A DNA stretch of 64,000 bases, from assembly GCA_015680685.1 (NCBI GenBank), contig MNCI01038112.1, positions 211,432 through 275,431 on the forward strand, written 5' to 3'. A program made the position numbers and the translations under genes. The notes beneath the pieces were generated by a model. It had not been told where the DNA came from. It was given only the letters and a program-made list of their open reading frames with translations, and did no database searches. Positions 32,135-45,010 of this stretch are shown here, in pieces (position 1 is the stretch's first letter; every line of letters begins with the position of its first letter). This DNA is from Gnetum montanum. Lineage: Eukaryota; Streptophyta; Gnetopsida; Gnetales; Gnetaceae.

Positions 32135-33678
32135 TATAATGACAGAAAACGTCGGTGACTGGAAATACCAAACGAAAGTCCGTGTACATAGTTCTAACCC
32201 CGAATCCGTGCGAGGATCGTGCTGGAGAGAAAATGAATCCGAGGTGCCCTGAACGGTCTTGTCAATCAGACAAGGACTTACTTGATTAGTAAAAATTTTG
32301 TGATATTTAGATGACAAACTGATGGTTCTTTATGAGAAGATATAATATTGTTAACTTTGAAGATAATTGAAAACGATGTAATCGACTGAAAGCGATTTGC
32401 GAGATTCGTGTAAATAGAAGACAAGAGATCAAATTTAGAATGAAAACAATCCCAATATCTGGGATTCAACTCACAAACCAAGTATATTAGATACAATGAT
32501 TATAAGCAGACTTCGATTTAAGCGAAGTACATGCCAACAACAAGAAGGTTGTTCAAAGATGAAGTAAGCAAAGGTTGATCTACCTTATTCTAGTGGATCT
32601 GGGTACAAGGAGGTTGGTCTTGAAGCAGAATGTCTATCAAATAGCTATTTCTGACCAAAGGTTCTTGCCGATCGTCATCGATATTCTTGTGATTACTGAT
32701 CCCCTTTGTTTTCTTGTTACTCCTTGCTAAAAGTTATCAACAATTGCGAATGGAAAAAAAATTGCCCACAGAGAAAATCTATTAATCTTAGGAGAAATTT
32801 TTTGCCAACCCTTTGATCTCTGTCGACTGGAGTATTTATAAGATTAGGGTCAAGAGAAAAATGCAGTTTAGATGACGCATGTCCTGAACCTGCACAATGC
32901 CATTCACTTGATGTGTTTGTTGTTGAATCTTGTGGCATCATACTACGTAGCACGTCGTAAACCAGTCTTGTTTGGGCTTTGGCGATAGGCTGTTCTTTGA
33001 TTACGATGCGATACACTAGAGAGCGTATCGTGACGTATGAACTACTGATGCTTGTATTATACTACTNAAGAGAGCGTATCGTGACGTATGAACTACTGAT
33101 GCTTGTATTATACTACTTTTGTCTTTGTTTTTATTACGCTGCACCATGCCAGATTACACTACATCATGCTAAATTATGCCTCATAGCGTAATTTAGTGTA
33201 AAATAGCAAATCCTGCGAAAAATGGAAGTGTTTTCATCATGCTTCCTCTGTTTCTGATCTATCCTTCCGGGGTTTTATTACGCCACACTGTATAACGTAG
33301 CGTAATAGGCCCATTAAACGAAAAAGAAAACCTGCTGAAATGTACGGCATGCTGCAGATCATTGTCTAAGCCTTGAGATTTTTGTTGGATCATCAAAGTC
33401 TTGAATGTTTTCCATCTTTGATGTTGCGATGGACTACCTTTAACATTACGCTGCGTAATGTGACGTTACGCTATGTTGCGTAATGCAATGTAGTATGCTA
33501 AAAGTTCAAATTTTTGAAACATAGAAAACTCGCAAAGCTGAAGGCTTGTCGTCGTGCACCCATCGTTTTGTTGTCTTCTGAAATTTAATTGTACTATGTT
33601 GCGCCTTGTCACGACTCCTTGCCTGAATTGCTAGAATTTTCCAAACCTTCGAGGCCTCAAAATTTTTATGGTGTTTCA
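32135..33678 (-). mobile_element. TAT-2 5' LTR
   Basis: 1544 bp as given, about 1495 after discounting the N-duplicate at 33018-33117, which matches the 3' LTR length. It ends GGTGTTTCA at 33678 on the + strand, then GACAT. TATA box on the - strand at about 32833-32840. Confidence 0.92.
33018..33117. other. N-containing duplicate join (49 bp x 2)
   Basis: Bases 33018-33066 recur at 33069-33117 around N at 33067 plus one base. The 3' LTR of the same element has only one copy (about 16577-16627), which supports an assembly artefact. Confidence 0.92.
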
Positions 33679-33683
33679 GACAT

Positions 33684-34031
33684 GAAGCGTAAATATCGTG
33701 CCATTAATCTCATAGATATCGCATTAATTATGATCTCGTAATCCGATCGCATTAACTATGGTTTGCAAAGATCCTAAAGTAGCTATTTTTCCACACTAGA
33801 CATACCACATTATACTTCTAGCCATAGTCCGCGAGGACTTTAAGCTAGCACCTAGGAAACCTTCCTTGCTTGCTATTTTCTTACAAACTCTATATATTGT
33901 AATGGTCCGCTAAGACCTTAAACTGGCAACCTTTTTGACACGTACGTCTAAAGCCTTGTATCATTTCACCATGTTGACAAAAAATAATTTAACTACTTCC
34001 TTTCCTGGCGGTTTTGCAGGTCGATTTGTAA
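33684..34031 (+). promoter_or_regulatory. Junction ii of TAT-3: two TTAAACT units and acceptor-like site
   Basis: Units at about 33825 (gtccgcgaggactttaagct) and 33903 (gtccgctaagaccttaaact). Then a pyrimidine-rich run and ggcggttttgcag (ending about 34019), 13 bases before the pol ATG at 34032. The beginning aligns with TAT-2 22550-22680 in reverse. Confidence 0.6.
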
Positions 34032-37000
34032 ATGGATGAAGGTTTGCTTGCACCCTTAGCCCTAACAGGCCCATACGAGGAAACCTTTAAAGAACCTAAT
34101 CTTGCAATGATAGGAACCAACGCCTCCTCCTATGACATAACCATACTAGCCTCAGAAGTATTCCCAGACTGGCCAGAACATTTGGTCCAATCCCTAGACC
34201 TAGAGGTTGGTGATGTGACCGAGGATCCCCTCACTAAGATCTCTACGGCTACATACAAAGGAGAAAGCAAAACTCTGAAGTTGAGTTCTCTCCTTCACCA
34301 ACAAACGCAGAACGACATGTCTCGAGTTCTCCACGATAACGTTGTGGTGTTCGCATGGTCATAAGAAGACATGCCGAGTTTAGACCTGCAACTAATACAG
34401 CACAACATCGTGTTAGACCCATGTATCAAAGTGGTTAAACAGAGAGCACAGAAGATTAAGCCAGAAATCGCATTGGTAGTGCATGAAGAAATCACTAAGC
34501 TATATCAAGCTGGTTTCATCTGCGCGATTGATTACTCAGATTGGGTGTCAAACATAATTTTTATTTCTAAGAAAATGAGAGGAATACGCATCTGTATAGA
34601 CTTCCATGATCTGAACAAGGCAACGGTTAAAGACAATTTTCCATCACCGAGTATTGACCAACTTATCAATACAATAGCTATACATGCTTTACTATCCTTT
34701 ATGGATGGGTTTTTGGGATACAATCAAATCCGTATCAACCTAGAAAATCAACTAACTACAACTTTCATGATCCCCTGGGGAACTTTCTATTATACAATGA
34801 TGCCTTTCGGGCTAAAAAATGCTAGAGCAACTTATCAATGTGCCATGACATATACTTTTAGCAGTTATCTCTTAGAGAGATTGAATGACTACATAGACAA
34901 CATAGCTATTAAATCTCGGAAGTTGGTAGATCACCCAAACGATTTAGAGTTAATCCTTAAATGATGTCTCAATCATGACCTACAACTTAACCCAAGAAAA
35001 TGTGTGTTCGGAGTCAAAACCGAGCGCATGTTGGGGTTTGTAGTGTCGGAGGCTAGCATACGAGTCGACCCTAACAAGGTTAGGGCCATCGTTAACCTAG
35101 CACTACCTATGAACCTCAAAGAACTGCGTGGATTGCAAGGTAGGTTACAGTTTATCAAAAGGTTCATCTCGAAGTTGACAGACAAGTTACACCCCATGCA
35201 GCATCTACTCAAGAAGGGGATTAACTTCAAATGGACTTAAGATTGTCAGTATGCTTTTGACAACTTAAAGAAAGAGCTGTTACATTTGCCAATGGTTTTC
35301 CTGCCATAAAGGGATCAACCCTTCTACATCTACCTGGAAAATTCAAATATGTCCATAGCTGCGTTGTTGTGTCAAAAGAGGGACAATGAAGTACAATGAA
35401 GGTACAATGAAGTAGAGCATAACTGCTTGGCATTGGTTTTCACGCTCAAGAAATGTAGACACTATCTTTTTCACAACCCAATTAACATAATTTGCAAGAA
35501 CAACATTCTACGGGCAATCACAAAAAATTTATACAAGAGCAGTAAGATAGCCCGATGGAAGGCCATCATAGTAGAATTTGACTTACACTATGTTGGCCAA
35601 TCTTATACGAAAGGCAGAGCAATAGTCGACCAACTTGTAGCATCACCTGTTAACGATCAGGCGACGATAGATCCTGAATTTCTAGATGAACATGTACATA
35701 GTTTAAACCCTGTATCAACAAGCCTCGAAGCAACATTACACTTTGATGGAGCTTTGACTACCAAGGGCAGCAATGTCATCGCCGTCATCATGCTTTCCCC
35801 TGAGGATGTTCACCCATTGGCTTACTGCCTGGCATTCTCGTGTACGAACAATGTGGCAGAATACGATGGGCTCCTCAGGGGACTATTAGCAGCCATGGAA
35901 CTGAACGTTCAACACCTGGCAATCCGAGGTGATTCAATGCTCATTTTCAATCAGATCACAGAAGTCTATGCCTGCAAAGCCATACATCTACAACCCTATT
36001 GCGATATGGCTAAAGACCTTTTGAAGCAATTTACAATGACTGACGTCTAACATGTGTCGTGTAGTGAGAACACTGTAGCTAATGCACTAACTATGCTAGC
36101 TTTAAATGTGCCACCACATTTGTTTGCCACCTTGCCTGCTTTAATGATGGAATGTACAGATCCTATCATCCAAGCGATGCAAATATTTTCTTTAAGTGCA
36201 GAAGGAATGCCAGAATGGTATGACAACATTAAAACCTACCTTCTACGTGGCAAACCACTACACGAGTTAACATCTGCACAAAAGGACGCAATCTGCAAGC
36301 ATGCCAGGCAATACGTCATCATCGAAGACAACACTCTATGTAGGCACTCCTTTGATGGGGTATTGTTATCTTGCGTTAATAATGACCAAGCGCAAATGAT
36401 AGTTAGCAAAGTCCATGAAGAACTATGTGAAGGAAACATAGCCCCGCGAGCCATGGCCGCTAAAATCAGACACTTATGGTATTACTAGTCATACATGGAA
36501 TGAGATTGCCTTGCCAAAGTCAAGACATGTGACACATGTCAGCATTATGCAAATCTAATACACATGTCACCAACTGAGTTGCATACCACATAGATCACTT
36601 GGCCATTCCAACGATGGGGACTAGATAGCATAGGTCCCATCACGCCTAAGTCTTCCGCAGCATATAGTTTCATTATCACCGTCATTGAGTACTTCACAAA
36701 GTGGGTTGAGGCTATTCCCCTATGAAAGACTACATTTCAACAGGTTTGCTATTTTATCTTGGATAACATAGTAACAAGGTTTGGACTTCCCATGACTATT
36801 GTGACCGACAATGGACCATAATTTAGTAGCACCGAAACCAAATCTTTCTGCAATAACCTTGGTATTAAGCAATCTTTTTTCTCACCATATTACCTACAAG
36901 AAAATGGTCAAGAGGAAGCAACAAACAAGTTGATTATCAATTTACTGAAAAAGATGCTCAGTAGCAACAAGAAATGATGGCATGAGCAAATCCTCTATGT

Positions 37001-37457
37001 GCTATGGGACTATCGTATGACATGCAGAACAGCTACGGGTAGGACACCATATAGCCTAGTCTACGGATCTGAAGTAGTGTTGCCCCTTGAACTATAGGTT
37101 CCCTCACTGCGGATGGTCCTCTCCACAGTTATAAATGAGACTGAACACAATAAGTCTAGGATCGTGGATCTAGACTCAGTGGAGGAGAAGCGCATCCAGA
37201 CACTTAATAGCATCAAAAAATATTAGGTGAGGCAAACGCAAAAGCATCATCACAACCTACATTAGCGACTAATCAAGAAAGGAGACTTGGTCCTTAAAGC
37301 CATTCATGAACCAATGAGCAAATTCTCTGCAAGCTACGAAGGCCCCTTCCTGCTCATCAATGCATATAACAATAGAGCATTCAGGCTAGCAGACATCGAT
37401 GGCAATGAGCTTGCAAACCTAGTGAATCATATGTACCTGAAGCAGTACCACATTTAG
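34032..37457 (+). pseudogene. pol: TAT-3 pol: RT, RNase H, second RNase H, integrase
   Basis: Almost all in one frame from ATG 34032 to TAG 37455, with more than ten stops and a local deletion/duplication near 35385-35415 that removes the RNase H YLSHAL block. RT has FPSPSIDQLIN, but the YxDD box is YIDN. The second RNase H keeps FDGA, AEYDGLL and RGDSML. Integrase keeps all three catalytic positions (GLDSIGP, TDNGP, GQEEATNK), yet has stops around them. More decayed than TAT-1, in line with being its host. Confidence 0.88.
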
Positions 37458-37870
37458 ACGTTAGCTTGACTAGAACACAAGATAATAATCATCTGCTATG
37501 ACGTAAACCTGGCAATGCTGCAAAAAATGTCCGCTACGATGTAAAACTGGCATTTTTTGCACGTGTCTACCATGATGCTAAACTGGCAAAGCTTTCAACC
37601 ATCTACCATGACGTAAAAATGGCAAGGTAAGCATCCATCTGCTGAGACATTAAACTAGCATAGACTTATCCCTGGGTCACGACACAAAGCTGACACCCAC
37701 AGCATAGTCTGCTAGGACCATAAACTAGCTCTTCCACCATCTACTACGACGTAAAAATAACACACTTCAGTCTGCCTAGACTTTAAACTAGGACCATCGT
37801 CCGCTGGGACTTAAAATCAACAATGATGATCTACTGGGACCTAAAACTGGGATCTGCCAATAGAACATCC
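37458..37870 (+). repeat. TTAAACT-unit array, junction iii of TAT-3
   Basis: About eleven units such as atctgctatgacgtaaac, gtccgctacgatgtaaaact and gtccgctgggacttaaaa, directly after the pol stop. Confidence 0.78.
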
Positions 37871-39024
37871 ATGAAACAAGTGGGCCTGACCATTTTTGCA
37901 TAACATCCTCATCAAACAGAACGGGTAGGATGTTGGAACAAACGCAACGCTGCTACCCTCCCCGGCATTCTACTAATTCCTCAGATATGTTAAAGGGCAT
38001 ACTACTGACCCCTCGAAGATGCTACCACAATGGTTGATCAACAATTGCAACTCCCAAGGTCAGCATCGCCAGTTGGAGCCCCAAGAAAACTATGGCCACA
38101 CATAGCCTTGGTTGTCTCCATCAAGGTTTGGCTTCTCAAATTCATCTAGTTGGCTCTTTGCCAAGTCAGATGGATAAGATGAACCTGGCTATCGACGGTG
38201 AATTCTTGAGTTGCGGTGTCAATAGAGGGACCCTTGCCTTTTTTTTTGCTATGGTCCCCTTTTTATGGTGTGCTCCCCTTTCTGCTTTAGACGGCACTTG
38301 TTTCAACAGCCTCCCCAGCGGTTAGAATAGTTACTTTTGTTCTTTGTTCTTTGTTACGTTTTGCAAGTTACTTGCTAAAACAGCGTTGTTCAAAGATGCA
38401 TTCACTAGGAGGGTGAGGCGTCACAACGTTTTGAGGTGGCTGCTCGGACTAGCCTGACTACTTGGGAGTGTAGACCCTACCTTTCCCCCTCCATATACCT
38501 TACCTTACTTTTGCCTCTCTTATCCTTGCAACTACACTTACTTGCTCCTCCCATTTGTACAAAATATGTAAACGTACAAGGAATCTTTCGCACATGATAA
38601 CCGTCATGTCCATGAACTAGCATAACGCAACTCACCTCATGGAATGCATCTGTAAAAAAAATAGGAAAAGCCAGGAAAAATGGATGAAATGCAACTCGTC
38701 CATGCCATACGAGTGTAACACAACTCACCCAGGAAAGTTCCACATATACAGTGCAACAACGTAACCTCTCGCGAAAACACCAGCGAGAAGTTATTTAATA
38801 ACATGTTTGTGAGGTATCCTACTCACACCTGAGTCTTTCCCGAACCTCTCTCCCTCACACTTGTAAAATCCCCTCTTCTATTCCTTATGCTCCCAACCTT
38901 CGCACTTTCAAGTTTAATAGAGTAACATCCGAGCAGTAGCTGACGAACAATGTTGGCATCTTTACCTCTCTGGTGTTTTGCATTCTTTGTCGACATCTCT
39001 CAAGCAAGCCCTCCAAACTTCAAC
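37871..39024. other. 3' noncoding region of TAT-3
   Basis: No supported gene. The final part (38965-39024) is the conserved pre-PPT block with TGGTGTTTTG at 38971-38980. Confidence 0.6.
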
Positions 39025-39037
39025 AAAGAGGGGCCAT
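39025..39037 (+). promoter_or_regulatory. TAT-3 polypurine tract
   Basis: AAAGAGGGGCCAT directly before the LTR start TGAAACACC. Confidence 0.85.
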
Positions 39038-40387
39038 TGAAACACCATGAAATTTCAAGACCTCGATGATTTAGCAAAGTCTTGACGTTTAGGCAAAGAT
39101 TTCACAAGTGCAGCATCGAGACATCCGAGCGATGGAAGCACCAAAAATAGTTGCACATCTCAGTAAGTTTCTACGATTGAGGGCCTGCTACGCTACGCTA
39201 CGCAGCTCAACATAGCAGACTTTAGGAGGATAGAATAGAACAAGGGATGCATGGTGACAACACTTCAACTTTGTAAGTTAACCATGTTTCAAAACTTTAA
39301 CTTTTTGCGTGTTACGCCGCGTTACTCTATGCAGCGTAGCACAACGTAACGCAAGTAGCACAGTTGATATAGCCGTAACAACAAGGATAGCAAAATTCAA
39401 ACAGTAGCAGTCATTACACCATGATACACTTCCCAGCATATCACAACATAGCCATGGGATAGTTTATTCCTTATTCACCGAAGATCTTAAAATCCTTCAA
39501 CACAAAAGACAAGGTTAAAAATTGCTTCTCTTTTTGAGGGTGGTTACACTATCCTACAGAGTGTAGCATAGCGTAGCATCACAAGCATTAGCTGCAGCAC
39601 GCCAAGTCAATGACATTTTGCGGGTCCAAGACACACATCATCTAAATCGCATTCTTATCCTAACCCTAATCTTATAAATACCCCGGCGGACAACGCTCAA
39701 AGGGTTGGTTAGTAAAAATGTTGGTTGGTGAATTGGTGAAGATACAAAAAAAAAGAGTTGGCAAAAAAAAGAGGTCAAAAAATTTGAGGTAGTTTGACAA
39801 AAGTTGGCAAGAGCATCGACAGTGATAGAGAGAAGCTTTTGGCCAGAAGTTGCAAGTTAGCGAACATTTTGCTTCGAGCCTAACTCCCTTGCGCCCAAAT
39901 TGGCAAGTGAACAAGGTAGATTGGCCTTTTGCTTATTTAATCTCTAAATAGCTTCTTGTTGGTGGTGAATACTTCGTCCAAATCGGAGTCCACTAGAAAA
40001 TCCCATTGTATTCATCATATTTTTCCATAAGATAGATCCTAGATCTCAGGATCGTGCATTCTCTAAATTTGATTCACTGCATCCTGTTTACATTGATTTT
40101 TATAGTTGTTTTGCATAGTTTACATCATTTTCATTGCCTTCAAGATCCGATCTTGGAGTAGATCTTATTTTTCTCGTCAATTGGTATTACGTTCGCATAT
40201 CAAATTGTCATCTCGTTACATGATCGTTAAAAAGTTTATTGACTAAGTCCATGTCTGATCGACAAGATCATTCAAGGCACCTTGGATTCATTTTCTCTAG
40301 CACAGCCCTCACATGGATCTAGGGTTGAAACTATGTACACAGAAATCCTTTCAGTGTTTCCAGTAATCAACATTTTCTATCATTACA
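39038..40387 (+). mobile_element. TAT-3 3' LTR
   Basis: 1350 bp from TGAAACACCATG to ATCATTACA. TATA box (tataaata) at 39673-39680, clusters of tacgct/gcgtag motifs at 39180-39380 and 39540-39600. The next five bases (gggtc) would be the target duplication; the partner is outside the window. Confidence 0.88.
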
Positions 40388-41186
40388 GGGTCCACCATGT
40401 GGACAGGCCTGGTCCTGCCACTGATGGTGGGACAAGTGTAAATGCATGAATGGAAACGGAAGTTGCGTACGACTGTGAAGTAGGTATGGTGTGAACATGT
40501 GTCAGGGTAGCTATGATTGGCTTGTGATGCACTACAGGAATGGACCGATGAACGGTTTGTAGGAGAATAGTGGCTGAAAATGAAATAGGGGAATAGGGGC
40601 ATTGATACGTCGAGGAGATGACATGGCTACCCATTGCAGATGTAATTGCAGGTTGCGAAAGCGTAGGTGCGATCATGAAGGGAGTGGCGACAGATAACGG
40701 GTTGGTCCAGAAAGATTAGGTAGGAGGGACAGTGACAAGGTTGGTTTGACCTCCCTCATCAGATTGAGAATCGAGCTCCTCCTATCCGTCTTGGAAGGTC
40801 TCGTCATGGTTAGACATTGTGTCCTGCTACTCCCTAAGTCTAGCCAACTGGATCAATTGGTCTAGAAGCCATTGATTCGTCTATGTCAAAGGAATGGAAG
40901 CATCAGGAGTGGAAAAAAATTTCTTCCTATTACAGTAAATGAACTCGAAGCTACGTTTATCTTCGAGTTCTTACGCATCCAAGGGCAAGTTCACCTGAAC
41001 CTTTTCATAGAGAAAGTTATAGCACTCATGTTGCTAGGCCAAGCCCTCAGGTCCCCGATTTTGGATCCTGAGGGATCAACATAGTTCTTGCACCAGGCTG
41101 AGTGGTTGTTCGGCACCTGTGGTGCCTTGAACCGTGAAGGGAACCTCAGTGCTAAAGGTGTTAGCAACAGTGCTTGGGGAAGTCAT
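40388..41186 (-). pseudogene. TAT-4 gag, N-terminal part
   Basis: ATG 41186 (MTSPSTVANTFSTEVPF), aligned with TAT-2 gag 31878-31200 at the start and in the LVQLARL...DQTISMT-like block. It has stops and breaks at 40388, where TAT-3 was inserted. Confidence 0.7.
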
Positions 41187-41246
41187 TTTGACAAAGTTAA
41201 ATGGTTTTGCGGACAAGAAAAATAAGGAATTGAAATGCAATCAAAA

Positions 41247-41725
41247 GACTTTATGTCTTGCCAGATTTCGAAGGAATCTTTAGAGTGATCAATCCATACC
41301 ACATGATGTGTAAACAACTGCAAAAGGGTATCACGTTTACGCTAGTGTGTGACAGGGTACAGAACGCGTGCAAGACTACCGTAAAAACAAACGAGTCAAC
41401 TGGCAATCGGAGGCTTTATGTCTTGCAGGGTCCCAAAGGAACCATCGAAGCGACTAATCTGTACCACACGATGTGTGAACAACTACAAAAGGGTATCACG
41501 TTTACGCTAGTGCATGACAGGGTACAGAACACATGCAAGACTACCATAAAAACAAGCGAGTCAACTAGCGATTAGAGGCTTTATGTCTTGTAGGGTTCCA
41601 AAGGAACCATCGAAGCAACCAATCCATACCACACAATGCGTGAACAACTACAAAAGGGTGTCGTGTTTCCGCTAGTGCGTGACAGGGTACAGAACGCGTG
41701 CAAGACTACCGTAAAACACAGAAAG
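41247..41725 (-). repeat. Leader unit of 165 bp, three tandem copies, TAT-4
   Basis: Starts at 41247, 41412 and 41577, each opening with g(g/a)ctttatgtcttg and containing caaaagggt(a/g)tc and gacagggtacagaac. The first copy is the most diverged. TAT-2 has a single copy. Lies between PBS and gag. Confidence 0.85.
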
Positions 41726-41734
41726 GGCACCAAG

Positions 41735-41752
41735 GCCCTCCTTCTAGCTCCA
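41735..41752 (-). promoter_or_regulatory. TAT-4 primer binding site
   Basis: TGGAGCTAGAAGGAGGGC on the - strand, 6 nt from the LTR, one base different from the TAT-2 site. Confidence 0.75.
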
Positions 41753-42418
41753 AAAAACTATAGTAACCAAAAACGCTAACGGCTGGAAAACACCAAGAGG
41801 TCATTAGTCATGATAGTCTTAACCCCGGATCCCTGTGAGAGCCATGCTAGATAAAACAAAAGTGGGGCACCCTGAGCGGTCTAATCAATCAGACAGGAAC
41901 TTAGTCGATGTTACTATAACCTTTTGAAAATGTATGATTTGAAATCAAGACTTATAACATAAAAATAGTAATCTTTAAACACAAAAGGGCAAAAAATGAT
42001 GTAAAATGTGATGACAAGCAAGAAACTGCGATTAAGAAAGTGCACCGTTTCAAGATATTGACTTCACTCTGTCAAGGCGGATACAATCGGTTGCACGACG
42101 CTGAAAAGCGTAGAGATTCCAAAAGTAACCAAGATGTTCAGAGCGAGATAGTTGTATGCTTGAACACAGACTTGGGAGTTAACAATGCAAAATGCTATAA
42201 AGATAGTGGAAAAGAGCAAAGCAGAATGCCAAATGGAAGTGCTAATTGTTTACAATGCCAAACAGAATGTTTACAATGCTCAAGATTTTCAGTTTGCCAA
42301 CTTTTGAAAATGCTAACTTTCCAAATTGCTAATTTGTCAAAAAATTTTCTTTTGCTAGCCAACCAACCTAACTCACTCACTAACTCTTTGAGCGCTGCAC
42401 ATTAGGGTATTTATAAAA

Positions 42419-42466
42419 CTAGGAGCACGCGAAATATGTGGTTTGGACGCCACGTGTCCTGGATCC
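42419..42466 (-). promoter_or_regulatory. TAT-4 LTR promoter: G-box and TATA box
   Basis: Reading the - strand: CACGTG (42466-42461), then TTTATAAATA (42428-42419). Same arrangement as 13807-13851 in TAT-1. Confidence 0.6.
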
Positions 42467-42589
42467 GTGTTGATGTGTCTATGCTGCATGGACATGCAGG
42501 GCTGATTGAAGAGCCTACCATGCTATAATTACGCTGTCAAAACTTGGAGATGTGTGCCAATGATGCAAACAAGTGAAGTGCATTGATGT

Positions 42590-43270
42590 AGCGTAGCTGC
42601 CCGCTACGCTATGCTATTCTTTGTAGTGTAGCATGTGGGCATAGTGTAGCAGCTTGTTAGGTCATGCTATGCTTTGGAGCGTAGCATGTTGGTGTAGCAT
42701 ATAGCTTGTTCGGTCGTGCTATGCTTTAGAGCGTAGCATGTTGGCATAGCGTAGAATCTTGCTACGCTGTGCTACACTCTGCAGCGTAGCATAGCGTAGC
42801 CACCAGTTTGAGGTAGAAACTTGCATCGAGAATTATTGCATGCGTTGGAAGTCTTTGAAGTGCTTTGACTAATTTTTCATATTTACTACACTGTGGTATG
42901 CTACATAGTGTAGCATAGCATAGCAGCTGGCCTTAATCGCGAAAATGCCGAAAATCTGCAACCTTTGCTTTTTGCAATGCGAAACTTGCAAACTTGTTGA
43001 TCCTACACTTTGAGATGCCTTTTGTCACTTCTGCAGAGTTGCTACGCTATGCTACGCTATGTAGCATAGCATAGCGTAGTGACCAACATGGTCTACTTTT
43101 GGCTAAATTTGCTGCATCTGGTGGAAGGAGCCATTGCTGAAGGACTTGGAGTCAGGTGAGGGAATTGACTGTCTAGCTTTTGCTACGTTGTGCTATGCTG
43201 CGTAGCGTAGAATAGCGTAGCACTTCATTCTACAACCATCTTCTAAAGCCTGCTACGCTACATAGCGTAG
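42590..43270. repeat. GCTACGCTATGCTACG / TAGCATAGCG motif array in the TAT-4 LTR
   Basis: Clusters of gctacgcta-, gtagcatagcg- and tagcgtagc-type words form many inverted pairs, for example gctacgctatgtagcatagc around 43045-43075. Taken to be the family counterpart of the AGCGTATACGCT array of TAT-1. Confidence 0.75.
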
Positions 43271-43747
43271 CGTAGCAAACTTCTTGACTAGAAAACTTAC
43301 TGAACTATTTCGCACATTCTGAGCACCGCCGACAATTCCACGCATTGTTTCTAAGTAGGCTGTCGGTTGGATGAACTACTTAGGTGGGCAAGCTAGAGGA
43401 TCCGTTGAGCTTGTAAACACCGAGAGTAGAAAACTTGCCAAACTAGATAGTCTGAACACTAGAGCACCCATCTCCTGATGAACTACCATGATGCTGCCTG
43501 AATTGAAAGGACCCAGTGAAGCAAGAATGCCTTGGAAATTTAGGGTGTTTCAATTATTATAACACTTAGAAAAATTTGTAAAACTTGCAGTTTGAGCTAG
43601 CTACACTCTCTACTATGCTAACTACACTCTGGTGCAATGGAGAGCATAGTTTCAACACTTCAAAAAATTTTCAACAAGCGTCATCATTTTGACACTTAGC
43701 CAAATTTATAGTCAAAACATCATAGCCCAAATTTTTGTGGTGTTTCA

Positions 43748-45010
43748 AAGCTGAACATGCCTATTAAAGAGGTAATGGAAAATTTGCTGCAATAGAGGAA
43801 GTTGCGAGAATCAAATCAGATGATGATGGTGGATGTGACATCTACCATTATGAACATCCTAAGAGATGTTATCCCATAGTGTTACACTTATAGGAGTTTA
43901 GGGTGTATGCTTTGAATCCATGACTAGCACAAAGGCAAACACCCTAAAGATTGTCTTATCCTAAAGGCAATTCTAGACAATTCTACCAACAACAATAATA
44001 TTATCCAAGTGGAACTCCACTGCATCCATATGAGTAGTATCAATAGTGACAACAACCACCATCATGGGCACTAGTACCACCAAGGCATCAATACCTTTAC
44101 AGACAACCTGATCCATACAGGTATCACATTCAGTAACCCTTGTCTCCACATTACTCTTCCAGTCATGTTTCCACTTTTCAACCTTAATACTACCCTCCTA
44201 ATGCTTATCAAACTCATTCTCCACATGCAAGGATGGATACCACCTTTTATCCTTATTCTCCTCTTGTTCTTGCACATCTTCCCCCACCCTCAACATAGCT
44301 ACCACATGCTTCATCTATGTAAGATGAACTACCAACTCAACTGCAACAACACAATGCCACCAAGGCAGTTAATCTACAACTGCTTTATCAATTGAGTGGT
44401 TCGGACACTCAATCAAAGAAAAGACCTTTCTTCCAATCCCACAGTCTGCCTAAGCCCTCACATACACCAGTGTTTGGCAACCCTATTTCTCCATCTTCCT
44501 TTGTACCAAATTCTTTTGAGTCCCCTTTGAACAAAATTCCACCAAATATCCATACTGTTATGCTTACTCATGCCATATCTGATTGGATCAGTGTTGGCAA
44601 TCTTCCCTAGAAATTAGCTAATCCTAAAAGTCCTCTTATTTATTTGTAGATTGATGGGAATGAACCATGTAAGGCTCTTCTTGATTTAGGTTCTGGTGTG
44701 AACTTGATTTCTCATTAAATGTATACTACATGGAACCTACCCTCTCTCAAGAAGAGCAATATCATATTAGAATTGGCAAACTAGTTAATCACTATTCCAT
44801 TAGGACTAGCAAAAGACATTGCGATCACTATTTGTGGATGGTCTTATCTTGATGATTTCCTAGTAATCAAGGTGGAGAACTACAAGGGATACTTCTCAAT
44901 TATCATGGTAAGGGCATGGCTAAGCACCATTGATGGAAGAATGGGCATCAAAGATCTTTCCCTAGAAATATTCAAAGGAAATGCATTCAGGAAGATTGAG
45001 AAGAAGTGAT
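43748..45010 (+). pseudogene. Athila-like gag end and protease
   Basis: A Q/P/Y-rich gag tail (43900-44400), then a linker (44392-44610). Protease-like block (CKALLDLGSGVNLISH, about 44670-44718) with DLG in place of D[ST]G. Stops throughout. Confidence 0.6.

Larger units (their letters stand above)
15701..33678 (-). mobile_element. TAT-2: complete Tat-lineage LTR retrotransposon, about 18 kb
   Basis: Bounded by LTRs at 15701-17198 and 32135-33678 and by GACAT duplications. Read on the - strand the order is 5' LTR, PBS, leader, gag, protease, antisense gene (+ strand), RT, RNase H, second RNase H, integrase, unit array, PPT and 3' LTR. The LTRs differ at about 14 of the first 200 bases by hand count, mostly transitions. 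All coding regions carry stops or frameshifts. Confidence 0.92.
33679..40387 (+). mobile_element. TAT-3, right fragment: pol to 3' LTR
   Basis: It resumes after the TAT-2 insertion, with the GACAT duplication at 33679-33683. It includes junction ii, pol, unit array, PPT and 3' LTR. Gag and protease should lie left of TAT-1, outside the window. The 3' LTR ends inside TAT-4 gag, so TAT-3 inserted into TAT-4. Confidence 0.88.
40388..43747 (-). mobile_element. TAT-4: 5' LTR, leader and gag start (truncated by TAT-3)
   Basis: On the - strand: LTR 43747-41759, PBS, leader with triplicated unit and gag N-terminus to 40388. The remainder should lie beyond the left part of TAT-3, outside the window. 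The LTR border at 43747 abuts Athila-like gag. Confidence 0.85.
41759..43747 (-). mobile_element. TAT-4 5' LTR
   Basis: 1989 bp, ending GGTGTTTCA on the + strand. It shares borders and the internal ...ccctgtgagagccatgct... region with the TAT-2 LTR. Its extra length comes from the motif array at 42590-43270. Confidence 0.85.
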
